A stretch of 64,000 nucleotides of DNA from Prosapia bicincta (taxonomy: Eukaryota > Arthropoda > Insecta > Hemiptera > Cercopidae). Positions 43,660-55,808 of the stretch are shown here, in pieces. The DNA lies in NCBI GenBank assembly GCA_036971475.1, contig JBAIZL010000008.1:11325895-11389894 (forward strand), written 5' to 3'. The notes below the pieces were generated by a model that saw nothing but the letters and a program-made list of their open reading frames with translations, searched no databases and was not told the origin of the DNA. Position numbers and translations under genes: made by a program. Each line of letters opens with the position of its first letter. The first letter of the stretch is position 1.

Positions 43660-43915
43660 AGAAATATATTTCTAGCTATGCGAAAGTTGGCACATTCCCA
43701 AAGCGCTAGACTTTTAACCTGAAGATACTTGGTTCGAATCCGACCTAGTCCCCCAAATTTGTATAATTTAATTATTGAATCAATAATTCAAAAAACTGTA
43801 TTAACGTCAATTCTCATGTTTATAAAAATGTATTTGAACTTGATTGGATGAATAAAAATGTATTTTCTAAACGATTGAAAATTTGTACAAGATATATATA
43901 AGGAGAGTGTGGCCT
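43660..43915 (+). mobile_element. tRNA(Lys)-like SINE repeat, copy 2
   Basis: The segment GCGCTAGACTTTTAACCT (43,703-43,720) followed by TTGGTTCGAATCC (43,729-43,741) closely resembles the anticodon arm, with a CTTTTAA loop, and the T arm of tRNA-Lys(UUU). An A-box-like region lies near 43,686. It continues into a tail with AATTTAATTATTGAAT, ATTAACGTCAATT and AAATGTATTTGAACTTGA. It is not a functional tRNA gene: no acceptor stem can be closed. Confidence 0.65.
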
Positions 43916-45061
43916 AATAGAAGAAACTGAATGAACAAGTACAATTTTACTTCTTTAAAAACAATATGTCAGAGGAAATTACGTCCTATCTCCCAACTCA
44001 TAAGGTTCGCCAGTAATTAATATCACAACCAAAGTTTCTGAAGGAGTGCAGTGCTGCTATGGAGAGCCCTCGTCACGTGACAACGGTGACGCGTTTCCGT
44101 TGGAGACAGTTTTCGGACTTGGAACCTGCAACGAAACTTATGCGAAACACATTTACTTCTAAACTTAAATACGATAGTAAAACTAGAGCTGCAACTTGTC
44201 TAACTTTTCTTACAGAATCGCAGACAAGGTTTAACGACTGGCTTGTGAACGTGTACTCTACAGTCTAGACAACTGCTATTATACTCTACAATGACGTCAG
44301 ACAGCAACGTCTCTACACGAACGGTCGCTATTTCTCCTAAGCGATTTATCTACGTAATTATTACTCAGATAATAGTAGATACCAGTGTAGCAGTGGTGCT
44401 AATCTCCAACGTAAACTGTACTAGTATCTATGCATCTGCACAATAGCAAATTAAAGGAGAATTGTGCTTGCTACCAGAGATATCTATCGAGAAACAAAGG
44501 AACTAGGAAATACGGCGATAGTGAGTTGTGTCCCATGTTTATGTTTAGTGTAACGGTAAATTTATTCCAGTTGATATCAGGATATTTAGATTTTGTCTTT
44601 AAAATATACTATTGCATAAATAAACTGTAAATCTAGTTGCAAGAAAAATTATGTCCTCAAACTACAAAATAAATAGTTAAACAAGTAAATAAGCTAATCT
44701 TATTTAACTTCTACTAATTATGCGAATTTTAAATACGTTTACAGAATACACAAACAGTTGTAAACTGTGACATTATAAACGTTTATGTATGCGGTATCTA
44801 ATAGCAACACCGTTTCTTTTCCTTTCGTTTGTCACTCAGATTCCTTAATGACGTGTACGTGCAAGAATCTTGCTTCTTTAAATCTATGGGTTTATATAAA
44901 CCTAGCGCAAGCAAGAATTGTACAATGTACAGTTAAACCCGTGCCATCTACGAACACAATAAACATTCATCCAAAGATTGCCTCTTCGATATACTAGCGT
45001 TCAGCATGCTTGAAAATGGAGAAAATACCACACTACCGAAAGGTGGCTCAAAAAAATCAAA

Positions 45062-45064
<3 letters not shown>
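43916..45064. other. unique sequence, no gene seen
   Basis: Short reading frames at 44,059-44,268, 44,430-44,630 and 44,785-44,997 have mixed composition but no recognisable domain, so I do not call them. Confidence 0.4.

Positions 45065-45131
<67 letters not shown>
45065..45131. repeat. (AT)n microsatellite
   Basis: About 33 AT repeats, followed by TAAATATGGTGATAT, which is the inverted form of the element end near 45,590 (ATATCACCATATTTA). Confidence 0.95.
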
Positions 45132-45134
<3 letters not shown>

Positions 45135-45254
45135 TATGGTGATATATTCCCTTGTAATATAGTTGATAAATTTAAAATATTTCAAAAAACAAGAATAGTA
45201 TATGAATAATATACGCAATAAAAGTATTCTTTTTTTGAAATATTTTTAATTTAT

Positions 45255-45258
<4 letters not shown>
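45132..45258 (-). repeat. partial element end between two (TA)n tracts
   Basis: TAAATATGGTGATAT, CTTGTAATATAGTTGATAAA and GTATTCTTTTTTTGAAATA are inverted matches to the outer right end of the neighbouring palindrome (45,530-45,602). It appears to be a partial copy of the same family inserted next to it. Confidence 0.6.
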
Positions 45259-45311
<53 letters not shown>

Positions 45312-45625
45312 AATTAAAAATATTTCATAAACAAGAATACTTTTAATGAATATATTTATTCAAAGCTTTTCGCCAATAAAATAGTATCAGCATCTTCAGG
45401 AAAATAATTATCTAATAAAATACTTTTACAAAATTCTGTAATTTTTGTAAAAGTATTTTATTAGATAATTATTTTCCTGAAGATGCTGATACTATTTTAT
45501 CGGCGAAAAGCTTTGAATAAATATATTCATTAAAAGTATTCTTGTTTATGAAATATTTTTAATTTATTAACTATATTACAAGAAAACATATCACCATATT
45601 TAATATATATATATATATATATATT
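45259..45625. repeat. near-perfect palindrome bounded by (TA)n
   Basis: (TA)n at 45,259-45,306, left arm about 45,309-45,434, right arm about 45,440-45,571, then a short end and (TA)n at 45,603-45,625. The arms of about 128 bp match almost perfectly (for example GCCAATAAAATAGTATCAGC against its inverse, with one mismatch), so the palindrome is young or gene-converted. The same family occurs at 62,722-63,068. The key internal string is CGAAAAGCTTTGAATAAATA. Confidence 0.9.
45477..45509 (+). ncRNA. hammerhead-like core motif in palindrome arm
   Basis: CTGAAGA (45,477-45,483), T, stem II GCTGATA/TATCGGC (6 Watson-Crick pairs plus one G-U) around loop CTATTT, then GAAA (45,505-45,508). An inverted counterpart is present on the minus strand in the left arm (about 45,370-45,402). 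The post-GAAA sequence AGCTTT is not the YRUH form seen at 39.9 and 63.7 kb, so activity is doubtful. Confidence 0.4.
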
Positions 45626-46204
45626 ATAAGGACATACCTTTACTTAAGATATTCTACAGGATCTTTGAGTCTACGGGAATCAAATTAACAAACACATAGG
45701 GCCTACTTGAGTGTTACAATAACTGATTTAACATACTTCAATTCTGAGTTCAAAGTTGAAGCATTTACAAGCAGTTGTATATAATTTATTTTATCTTATT
45801 TATAATATAATTAATCTGACTGTAATTAACCGGTAGACAACAAAACCTTTCTATTTATTCTTTCAACTAATAAAATCTTATAAAAATGTCCTTAATTTTC
45901 TTAAGGCATGTATAGGTTACTGTACTTGGTTTGATAAATTTTATATTTACGGGCTTGAATAACTTATTATTTCTTTTAAAAAATTATGAAAAGTTTATAA
46001 AATGGCTTAATATTTTTATTTTAAAGAGTTGGCTTTGAATTTACTATAAATTAATACTTACAGTTGTTGACTTATTTATAGCGTTGAATTCTTGCTCACT
46101 TCACTTGGCCACCCATTCACTTACACATATTTCCCCTTACTTAATTTGCCCACCTTTCTCTATTCACTACAAATGCTTCTTTACCGTAACTGAACTTTAC
46201 TTCC
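45626..46204. other. unique sequence left of the 34-bp array
   Basis: AT-rich with no gene. From about 46,090 it becomes CACTT-rich and looks like highly diverged precursors of the adjacent 34-bp unit. Confidence 0.45.
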
Positions 46205-47022
46205 TTAATATCTCCCTCGCCTAATATCACTTGCTACTTAATTATATCCCTCACGTAATATCACTTACTACTTAATTATCGCCCTCACGTAATATCACTT
46301 ACTACTTAATTATCTCTCTCGCTTAATATCACTTACTACTTAATTATCGCCCTCACGTAATATCACTTACTTCCTAATTATCTACCTCACGTAATATCAC
46401 TTACTACTTAATTATCGCCCTCACGTAATATCACTTACTACTTAATTATCGCCCTCACGTAATATCACTTACTACTTAATTATCTTCCTCGCCTAATATC
46501 ACTTACTTCCTAATTATCGCCCTCACGTAATATCACTTACTTCCTAATTATCTACCTCACGTAATATCACTTACTACTTAATTATCGCCCTCACGTAATA
46601 TCACTTACTACTTAATTATCGCCCTCACGTAATATCACTTACTACTTAATTATCGCCCTCACGTAATATCACTTACTACTTAATTATAGCCCTCACGTAA
46701 TATCACTTACTACATAATTATCGCCCTCACATAATATCACTTACTACTTAATTATCTCCTTCACGTAATATCACTTACTACTTAATTATCTGAGACACTT
46801 AATTTCACTTACTACTTAATTATCTCCCTCACGTAATAACACTTACTACTTAATTATCTCCCTCACGTAATATCACTTACTATTTAATTATCTGAGACAC
46901 TTAGTTTCACTTACTACTTAATTACTCCCTCACGTAATAACACTTACTACTTAATTATCTCCCTCACTTAATATCACTTACTACCTAATTATCTCCCTCA
47001 CTTAATATCACTTACTACTTTA
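46205..47022. repeat. 34-bp minisatellite, about 24 copies
   Basis: The unit is TAATATCACTTACTACTTAA, TTATCGCCCTCACG. Variants alternate in the CGCCCT/CTCCCT/CTGAGAC segment and copies degrade toward both ends, with the best-conserved copies at 46,380-46,740. No reading frame is kept (34 is not a multiple of 3). Confidence 0.93.
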
Positions 47023-47169
47023 CTTAGCAAATCTACTTTTTTGTTTTAATTTAGAACTCGTTACCAAAATTAACGGGTTTCTCCTCCTGGATTTCACCGA
47101 CTCGGATTAGCTACCTTATGCTGCTGATTTTTCTTCTGCCTCTAACTTTCTCTATGTCTTGGGTGGTAA

Positions 47170-48770
47170 CTTGTGGTCAGTGTGAAGGAGATGTTGTTAG
47201 CAAAGCAGAGACCAGTGCCCTCTGACATCCAGCTACAAGTATGGCTTGGGTGGGAACTTGTTGCGGTCAGTGTGAAGGAGATGCTATTAGCAAAGCAGAG
47301 ACCAGTGCCCTCTGACATCCAGCTACAAGTATGGCTTGGGTGGAACGTGTTGCGATCAGTATGAAGGAGATGCTATTAGCAAAGCAGAGACCAGTGCCCT
47401 CTGACATCCAGCTACGAGGATGGCTTGGGTGGGAACTTGTTGTGGTCAGTGTGAAAGAGATGCTGTTAGCAAAGCAGAGACCAGTGCCCTCTGACATCCA
47501 GCTACAAGTATGGCTTGGGTGGGAACTTGTTGCGGTCAGTGTGAAGGAGATGCTATTAGCAAAGCAGAGACCAGTGCCCTCTGACATCCAGCTACAAGTA
47601 TGGCTTGGGTGGAACGTGTTGTGGTCAGTGTGAAAGAGATGCTGTTAGCAAAGCAGAGACCAGTGCCCTCTGACATCCAGCTACAAGTATGGCTTGGGTG
47701 GGAACTTGTTGCGGTCAGTGTGAAGGAGATGCTATTAGCAAAGCAGAGACCAGTGCCCTCTGACATCCAGCTACAAGTATGGCTTGGGTGGAACGTGTTG
47801 CGATCAGTATGAAGGAGATGCTATTAGCAAAGCAGAGACCAGTGCCCTCTGACATCCAGCTACAAGTATGGCTTGGGTGGGAACTTGTTGCGGTCAGTGT
47901 GAAGGAGATGCTGTTAGCAAAGCAGAGACCAGTGCCCTCTGACATCCAGCTACAAGTATGGCTTGGGTGGGAACTTGTTGCGATCAGTATGAAGGAGATG
48001 CTATTAGCAAAGCAGAGACCAGTGCCCTCTGACATCCAGCTACGAGGATGGCTTGGGTGGGAACTTGTTGTGGTCAGTGTGAAAGAGATGCTGTTAGCAA
48101 AGCAGAGACCAGTGCCCTCTGACATCCAGCTACAAGTATGGCTTGGGTGGGAACTTGTTGCGGTCAGTGTGAAGGAGATGCTATTAGCAAAGCAGAGACC
48201 AGTGCCCTCTGACATCCAGCTACAAGTATGGCTTGGGTGGAACGTGTTGCGATCAGTATGAAGGAGATGCTATTAGCAAAGCAGAGACCAGTGCCCTCTG
48301 ACATCCAGCTACAAGTATGGCTTGGGTGGGAACTTGTTGCGGTCAGTGTGAAGGAGATGCTGTTAGCAAAGCAGAGACCAGTGCCCTCTGACATCCAGCT
48401 ACAAGTATGGCTTGGGTGGGAACTTGTTGCGGTCAGTGTGAAGGAGATGCTATTAGCAAAGCAGAGACCAGTGCCCTCTGACATCCAGCTACAAGTATGG
48501 CTTGGGTGGGAACTTGTTGCGATCAGTATGAAGGAGATGCTATTAGCAAAGCAGAGACCAGTGCCCTCTGACATCCAGCTACAAGTATGGCTTGGGTGGA
48601 ACTTGTTGCGATCAGTATGAAGGAGATGCTATTAGCAAAGCAGAGACCAGTGCCCTCTGACATCCAGCTACAAGTATGGCTTGGGTGGAACTTGTTGCGA
48701 TCAGTATGAAGGAGATGCTATTAGCAAAGCAGAGACCAGTGCCCTCTGACATCCAGCTACAAGTATCTAC
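47170..48770. repeat. 90-bp satellite, 18 copies
   Basis: Unit of 90 bp (about 51% GC, much higher than the surroundings), with anchors AGCAAAGCAGAGACCAGTG and CCCTCTGACATCCAGCTAC. Some units are 89 bp: GGGTGGAACGTG replaces GGGTGGGAACTTG. The full-length units would keep frames open on both strands with 30-residue repeats, but each 89-bp unit shifts the frame, giving several short overlapping frames on each strand. I therefore treat it as non-coding. Unit variants (GTGGTCAGTGTG, GCGATCAGTATG, TACGAGGATGG) recur in blocks, showing local higher-order structure. Confidence 0.95.
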
Positions 48771-49719
48771 CTACTTATTTGACAAAGTAAATCCCTGCGT
48801 GCGTAATAACTCAGCACAAGAAACAGGTTTCGCGCCATAAACGCGCATAATGAGCTGTGACCGGCGGCCGGTACCATCCATTCCAGAACGTATTCTTCAC
48901 TTGACACGATCAAACTTTAAGAACTAAATTTAACTCAGAGTGAGTCTTATACCCTATATAACGCGTGACTTGTTTATTACAATAATCTCAAGAAACATTT
49001 CAGAGCAAAACACAGGGAATAGTCAAATATAATTATAAACAATAAAAATATAACTATATAAAATAGAGGAACTTGTGTATGTTTCGATATCACAGTGATC
49101 CTTACAGGTTACAAAACGAGCTTCACAGTATCAAATTGTGAAAACGTTACAGAAATATAATTACGATGTTTAAAAATAACTGTACAGTTATATTAATAAG
49201 GTATCCATTTTGGAATTTTGTCGAACTTCGTGGAAAATCATCGTGACGCGCGAACGCCTACAAGAACATAGACGGGCTGCAGGCCTTCCCTCACGCTTAC
49301 TTCATTTATTCTAAACACGGTGTCCAATAGCATTGCGTATTTTAATTACCAAAGAAATTTTCTTCTAAAACCTGTATACAGATTTTACATAAATACAACC
49401 CCATAAATACAAATCCAGTGAATATAAAATGAAAAAAATGGTATTTTAAAAGACAAGTTCGAAGACAATTCCGGGTATATCCCTGCTTTTAACAAACTAG
49501 TAGTTTCAACTACAAACGCAACTGACAGGGTTGCTATGTTTTACAATACACTTGTCACATCGTAGACATTCATTTTGCGCGTTGGCCATATTGATTCACA
49601 ATCACAAATTTGATTGGGAAATTTTGACGTAATGGCTTTCTAATTTTAGATTTACAATAAACAATGTGGTAAAATTATATTTATATTATATATCTGAGTA
49701 TTTAACTAATCCTTGTTCC

Positions 49720-49720
<1 letters not shown>
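48771..49720. other. unique sequence, no gene seen
   Basis: No tandem array, palindrome or supported reading frame. The first 130 bp are relatively GC-rich. Confidence 0.4.
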
Positions 49721-49780
<60 letters not shown>

Positions 49781-50015
49781 TAGTTATTATCTGGAGTACA
49801 TCCGTTCATTCTGCAGTGTATAAATTCGCACTTCCGACGTTTCGCTAGAATCTCATCTAGCATTGACGAGGTGAACCCAACAACAGTTGTCTCGCTCTTC
49901 AACTGTTGTTGGGTTCACCCCGTCAATGCTAGATGAGATTCTAGCGAAACGCCGGAACTGCGAATTTATGAACTGCAGAAGGAACGGATGAACTCCCAGA
50001 TAATAACTATTCGTC

Positions 50016-50062
<47 letters not shown>
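49721..50062. repeat. palindrome bounded by (TA)n on both sides
   Basis: (TA)n at 49,721-49,778, left arm about 49,779-49,889, short loop TCTCGCTCTT, right arm about 49,900-50,014, then (TA)n to 50,062. Arm blocks include GAATAGTTATTATCTGGAG, GTTTCGCTAGAATCTCATC and GTTGTTGGGTTCACC. A single-arm copy lies at 28,911-29,040. The arm contains GCTGGA-type/TCTAGC sequence followed by GAAAC, resembling stem II plus GAAA of a hammerhead, but the CTGANGA box is replaced by CTCGTCA/CCCGTCA. Confidence 0.9.
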
Positions 50063-50065
<3 letters not shown>

Positions 50066-50829
50066 TATATAGTAGCAAGAATAAACAGAACCATAGTACG
50101 GGGAAAACTTCCAGTTGACATCACCCCAACGAAAGATCGTCAAATATATATATATATGCTGTACATATCTATAAGCTTCGCTTAAATTATGTAATAACAT
50201 ATGTTTTCATACACCAGCTGATTTTAGGGCCTGTCATAGGTTATCACTAAAAATATCACTAAAAAAACTTCAAGGCGTACATCTAAATACTGCAAGTTTT
50301 ATAATTTTCTATTAGTAAATTTTATTTGTGAACCTGGATGAAAATAAGTTATTTTTTAAACTGTCAGGGTCATTCCTTGTAACGAGAGAGATATTTAACT
50401 GTTGCTTATACAAGATTCTGTTATCAAGCGAGAGTGAGATTAAGGATTCATCCTGAATATTCGATAACACAAATGACATTAACAATGTAAGACAGGACTC
50501 TATTATGACGGCTACAGAATGGAGTAAACACGGTCCGATCTCGCACAGAGCGATTGTGCAGACTGCTATATAGCGGCCATTGACCGGGTCCTCGATATCT
50601 TGCCTCCAATAAAATGCGTTTGTTACTGCTACTCACTGCCTTTATAGATTTTAGCGAATACTACCTTACGATCCCTCATGACGTCATACTGATACAATAT
50701 ATATGATTCACTGCGTATTACAAAACTTGCTTTTACAATGGATTAACTAGTCTATTTGCTTTTTTGTGCCTAGTATTCAATTTTTCTAGTTTACAAGGAA
50801 TAAGCTACTGATTTTATATGTTTACAATA
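50063..50829. other. unique sequence, no gene seen
   Basis: Short frames only. A small (AT)n near 50,145 and a TATATAGCGG string near 50,570 have no clear meaning. Confidence 0.4.
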
Positions 50830-52560
50830 GAGTAGAGTTTCAATAATTCAAAACATATGGGACCGAAACCCCTAGTAATCACCGAAAAATCTGATTACAC
50901 GGAAGTAAGTTCCTATGCATTAGACAAAATAAAGTCTTAATGAACCCTAATACTGTAATTAAAGATGCACTAAATAAGTTTATTATAGAACTGTATATGA
51001 ACATTTCTTGGAAACCTGACTCATTTCCTTTACATACGGTACATATCTCGGAAGCCCAACTCATTTTCTTTGTATACCGTACTGATATAAACATATCTTG
51101 GAAGCCCGACTCATTTCCTTTGCATACCGTACTGATATAAACATATCTTGGAAGCCCGACGCTTTTTTTTGCATACCGTACTGATATAAACATATCTTGG
51201 AAGCCCGACTTATTTTCTTTGCATATCGTACTTACATAAACATATCTTGGAAGCCCGACTCATTTCCTTTGCATACCGTACTGATATAAACATATCTTGG
51301 AAGCCCGACTTATTTTCTTTGCATATCGTACTTACATAAACATATCTTGGAAGCCCGACGCATTTCCTTTGCATACCGTACTGATATAAACATATCTTGG
51401 AAGCCCGACTCATTTCCTTTGCATACCGTACTGATATAAACATATCTTGGAAGCCCGACGCTTTTTTTTGCATACCGTACTGATATAAACATATCTTGGA
51501 AGCCCGACTCATTTCCTTTGCATACCGTACTGATATAAACATATCTTGGAAGCCCGACGCATTTCCTTTGCATACCGTACTGATATAAACATATCTTGGA
51601 AGCCCGACTCATTTCCTTTGCATACCGTACTGATATAAACATATCTTGGAAGCCTGACTCATTTCCTTTGCATGCCGTACTTACACAAACACATCTTGGA
51701 AGGCCGACTTATTTTCTTAGCATACCGTATTGATATAAATATGTCCTGGAAGCCCGACTCATTTCCTTTGCATACCGTACTGATATAAACATATCTTGGA
51801 AGCCCGACTCATTTCCTTTGCATACCGTACTGATATAAACATATCTTGGAAGCCTGACTCATTTTCTTTGCATGCCGTACTTACACAAACACATCTTGGA
51901 AGGCCGACTTATTTTCTTAGCATACCGTATTGATATAAATATGTCCTGGAAGCCCGACTCATTTCCTTTGCATACCGTACTGATATAAACATATCTTGGA
52001 AGCCCGACTTATTTTCTTTGCATATCGTACTTACATAAACATATCTTGGAAGCCCGACTCATTTCCTTTGTATACCGTACTGATATAAACATATCTTGGA
52101 AGCCCGACTCATTTCCTTTGCATACCGTACTGATATAAACATATCTTGGAAGCCCGACTCATTTCCTTTGCATACCGTACTGATATAAACATATCTTGGA
52201 AGCCTGACTCATTTTCTTTGCATGCCGTACTTACACAAACACATCTTGGAAGGCCGACTTATTTTCTTAGCATACCGTATTGATATAAATATGTCCTGGA
52301 AGCCCGACTCATTTCCTTTGCATCCCGTACTGATATAAACATATCTTGGAAGCCTGACTCATTTTCTTTGCATGCCGTACTTACACAAACACATCTTGGA
52401 AGGCCGACTTATTTTCTTAGCATACCGTATTGATATAAATTTCTTGGAAGCCCGACTCATCATTTTCTTTCAAATTGATAAAAAAAAAACTCAAATAGAA
52501 AAAGACTCGAATTTAACGGAAGCTTGAAATATCGGGACTCGGATTTTCGAGATTTTACTG
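50830..52560 (-). mobile_element. pogo/Tigger-like non-autonomous element, copy 2 (inverted)
   Basis: Flanked by TA at 50,828-50,829 and 52,561-52,562, the expected target duplication. The right terminus, read on the minus strand, is CAGTAAAATCTCGAAAATCC, then GAGTCCCGA, AAGCTTCCGTTAAATTCGAG and CTTTTTCTATTTGAG, matching copy 1 at 31,018-31,096. The left terminus (GAGTAGAGTTTCAATAATTC, GGGACCGAAACC, GATTACACGGAAGT, GAACCCTAATAC) matches the inverse of copy 1 at 33,745-33,847. No transposase frame remains. The interior is almost entirely the 50-bp array. Confidence 0.85.
50995..52455 (-). repeat. 50-bp satellite inside pogo-like copy 2, about 29 copies
   Basis: The plus-strand unit is AAACATATCTTGGAAGCCCG, ACTCATTTCCTTTGCATACC, GTACTGATAT. 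Its reverse complement aligns to the 31.2-33.4 kb unit across the whole length, with GGAAATGAGTC and GGCTTCCAAGA.ATGTTTATAT shared. Units are less uniform than in copy 1; some have one base less in GACGCTTTTTTTT. A trimer block marked by GCATGCCGTACTTACACAAA recurs near 51,671, 51,871, 52,221 and 52,371. The frames across it on the minus strand are repeat by-products. Confidence 0.95.
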
Positions 52561-52562
52561 TA

Positions 52563-52857
52563 ATTGAAAACATTTAATCTTGTTTGTAAAGATAAAGCAA
52601 AATTTTTACTCATACATCAAAATCGCGATTCAAGTTATAAATTGTTCAATTCATTTTAAGAACAAATTATATTGTAAGGTTTGTGTATGTCTTCAATAAA
52701 CAACTATTTTGAATACTAATACCGCATTATACAGCAGACTACATCTAGAAACTTCTACTCATGCATTATCTATACAAAACCTTTATTTTTATCTATTACG
52801 AATGTATGGTAGCCCTACCTAGTAGAAGTTGTGCAACAAAGGTAAACAGCTGCATAA

Positions 52858-52916
<59 letters not shown>

Positions 52917-53504
52917 TTATAATTGATTTTTATTTTTAATAAATACGATTAGATTATTTTAGATACTATAAAATAAAGACAGGGAAATGACAATACAAAC
53001 CTTCAGGAAAGTGTTAAAATCGATTCTAATAAAAAAATAACTATGTCGCGAACACAATTACAGTGTTGCTAGTAGTACGAATAATAACAAAAGTAAATAT
53101 AAATCCAAGAGGTAAACAATATGTTTGTGATGGAAATAGTGTGTGTTTTAATACCAATACGGGAGCTGCCTAAGTTGCTGTCTGGAGGCGGCGGTCATGT
53201 ACTTTGCAAGTAGAAGTTACGTTCCTCTGGCGGGAGCCAAAGTAGTTTACACCTATACAAGGAGTAGGTCTATAAATAAAATTTGTTTCAAGTCAAATCC
53301 TACTCAGGTCAACAAAGACAAATTTATTTGTTACTTTTTATTAAATAATTACAATTAATATAAACACATTAACATATCCTTTGCGTTAAAACAGTTGTTC
53401 TACTACATAAAATATAATGTAATCAGCTTTTTTATGTAATCACATGTATCACTTATTTTAAGCCAAATGGAACGAACAAACTATATTGCATAACTTGCCC
53501 CTTT
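52563..53504. other. unique sequence with one (TA)n tract
   Basis: (AT)n at 52,862-52,913. The segment 53,280-53,345 (TTTCAAGTCAAAT, CTACTCAGGTCA) resembles the tail downstream of SINE-like copy 1 (43,295-43,325), so this is also repeat-derived in part. No gene seen. Confidence 0.5.
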
Positions 53505-53712
53505 TGTGAAAAGTTCTCCCCCAAAATAAAATTAAAATTATTTCATTATTAAATTTAATTAGTGAATTAATATTTAAAACAACTGCATTAACATCAATTG
53601 TAATCCGTTACAAATTTTAGGAAATGTATTTGAACTTGAGTGAACGAATAAAACTTATTTTATTTGCGGCTGAAAATTTGAACAAAATATAATTAAGGCG
53701 AGAAAGGGTTTG
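53505..53712 (+). repeat. headless tail of the SINE-like repeat family
   Basis: AAATTTAATTAGTGAATTAA, CTGCATTAACATCAATT, AAATGTATTTGAACTTGAGT, GAACGAATAAAA and TGAAAATTTGAACAA match the tail of the copy at 43,750-43,900. The tRNA-like head is missing. It is a 5'-truncated or independently mobile tail. Confidence 0.65.
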
Positions 53713-53899
53713 AACGAAACGTTTATCAAATGAGCACATAAACTCTCTGATTAGATACTATAAACGTTATGTTAATTATATGAAGAGAAACGCTAACCTT
53801 ACAAGACCAAATGCCTGGTTGAGCCCTGGAGCCGAAGTACTTTCGCCCACCTACAATAAATTCTCGTCGTGTCGTCACCAGCCCGCACCTGTTTCGTTG

Positions 53900-53900
<1 letters not shown>

Positions 53901-53971
<71 letters not shown>

Positions 53972-54040
53972 AATCCTTAGATGAATTATATATATCCTTA
54001 TATAATCCTTATTTCACCATATATATATATATATATATAA
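53901..54040. repeat. two (TA)n microsatellites
   Basis: A long AT run (53,901-53,969) and a short one (54,019-54,040) enclose TATATCCTTATATAATCCTT-type sequence. Confidence 0.9.
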
Positions 54041-54552
54041 TTAGTCTTTCTACTTGAATATAGTAAAAAAACTTTTCTATTCTATATTTTTTATAATAAA
54101 TATTAAGATATTTCTTTATATACTTTTGTTTGGATATTAATTTCTCCTCCGTTTATATTATTATTCCAATTCGTAAATAAATAATAACAAGACAAACTTA
54201 CAATGAATCATTTATTTACAATAACGTCCTGTCACTTTAGTTATTCTTTGAATATTGTATTATCTACCTTTGATGATGTTGAAGATAAAAGTATTATTGT
54301 GGGCTGGGGTTCGTTATTACTTGAAACAGAACCGCGAGCTGAGCTCCAAGCTTGCTATAATAAAGTAGACGAACTTGCTATTTTGTAATACATCTCGTTT
54401 TAATGTTCAATTTTATTTTAATTTCGATTATACATAAGCTACTCAGGCATATATATTTATAATGTTCGTAAGTTAATTTTGTCGGGACACACGAATAGCG
54501 CTTTAGGATTTAAATTGTGTATTTGTTCCCCCTTTGCAGATATGTACCAGCT

Positions 54553-54743
54553 AATGTAATTGTTTTAAATTTCGCATGCATCCCTTTTTATCAGTACTAT
54601 TTCTTGCAATACATTACCGCATATACCCTAATGGGTATATTACCGGATATACCTTATCTAATGGGTATATTCGGTCATTTATTGTAAGAAATGATACAAA
54701 ACAAAAAAGGATACAAGCGAAATTTAAAACAATTACATATGCA
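54553..54743. repeat. foldback (MITE-like) element
   Basis: The left arm (54,553-54,630: AATGTAATTGTTTTAAATTT, ATTTCTTGCAATACAT) and right arm (54,661-54,743: ATTGTAAGAAATGATAC, AAATTTAAAACAATTACAT) are inverted with moderate divergence. The centre holds alternating GGGTATA/TATACC motifs. No target duplication was determined. Confidence 0.75.
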
Positions 54744-55808
54744 GTTATTTACTAGTTTCATCTTGTTTAGTATAAAATAATACTAAATTCGTTCAAAACA
54801 TAAATAAAAAGTCCACAAATGTATGACTGGTGTAGTACTTCTTATATTTTTCTTTAGCTAAGGCACGAAGAATGTTTTAATTTGATATATAAAGTCATAA
54901 GCCAAGATGATTATGAAGGCGTTGTAAAATAAATCGCTGATTTAATAAGTGATAGGTTTGGATTAATGCTAGTCGTATGGCAATACGCATCCACCTAGTG
55001 CAACCCAATGCAGTGACCTAACGACACGCCCCCTTCCTAACACGGCCCACAGGGATTGACAACAATGAGTTCTATTTACCCATCAAGGAATGTTGCAATG
55101 TTTTTTTGTATCGTTTCTTAGCACAATCAAATATCTTGATTGAATGATGAATTTTTCTTCAAGTGCATTACAATAGACTACCTAACGTATAAGCAATAAA
55201 AATTGGATAAACGAAAAAATAAATTTCACTGGATAAACCAAAAATCGGAAAAATGTTCGCATTCATTTTAATTACGGCAAATATTTCCCAAACAAACGAA
55301 GAAAGAAATTAGGAGAGTTTACAAAAAATAATTACAACAAATATATTCAAAAAAATATTGATAAAAAAACACCAAACTATAGCAATTAAAAAAATAGAAC
55401 TACAAAAAAAGCTTATCAGGATTTTTCGAAACATTGGCACTTTACTTCAACTAATTTTCTTAAATTTGAACCGTAAATAAAACAATAAATTCTCAATTTT
55501 CGAAACTAAAAGTACTCTTTAAACAGAATTATAGTTTCTAACTCTAAATATAATTGAAAATGACTAAAATTTATGCAAATCAATGTTGAACAAACCCATT
55601 TTTATTTATACGAAAATTCAAATTTTTTCAAAGCATAAATACATAAATAGGTTTAAGAACCTGTTTAGAATTATGTATAAGAAAGTGTGTATAGGCCTAT
55701 GTATATTATAAAGGGCATGGTCGCTCGTGATTTATGGCTAATGGCCGAACAGGTTTACATACCCTTGACGGTTAAGCGGACACAATAGTACTGCGTCGCT
55801 TAAAGACT
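54744..55808. other. AT-rich sequence, no gene seen
   Basis: A-rich, low-complexity sequence (55,190-55,680) with no long frame. Nothing recognisable. Confidence 0.4.

Noticed and set aside
43681..43753. Functional tRNA-Lys gene
   Set aside because: The A-box region is degenerate and no acceptor stem can be formed. A second, more diverged copy and the shared tail indicate a SINE.
47173..48620. Repeat protein with 30-residue units (both strands)
   Set aside because: The frames are interrupted by 89-bp units, so no single frame spans the array. No signal, domain or start context supports coding.
50879..51642. Minus-strand frames with YVYISTVCK-like repeats
   Set aside because: They are translations of the 50-bp satellite inside the pogo-like element.
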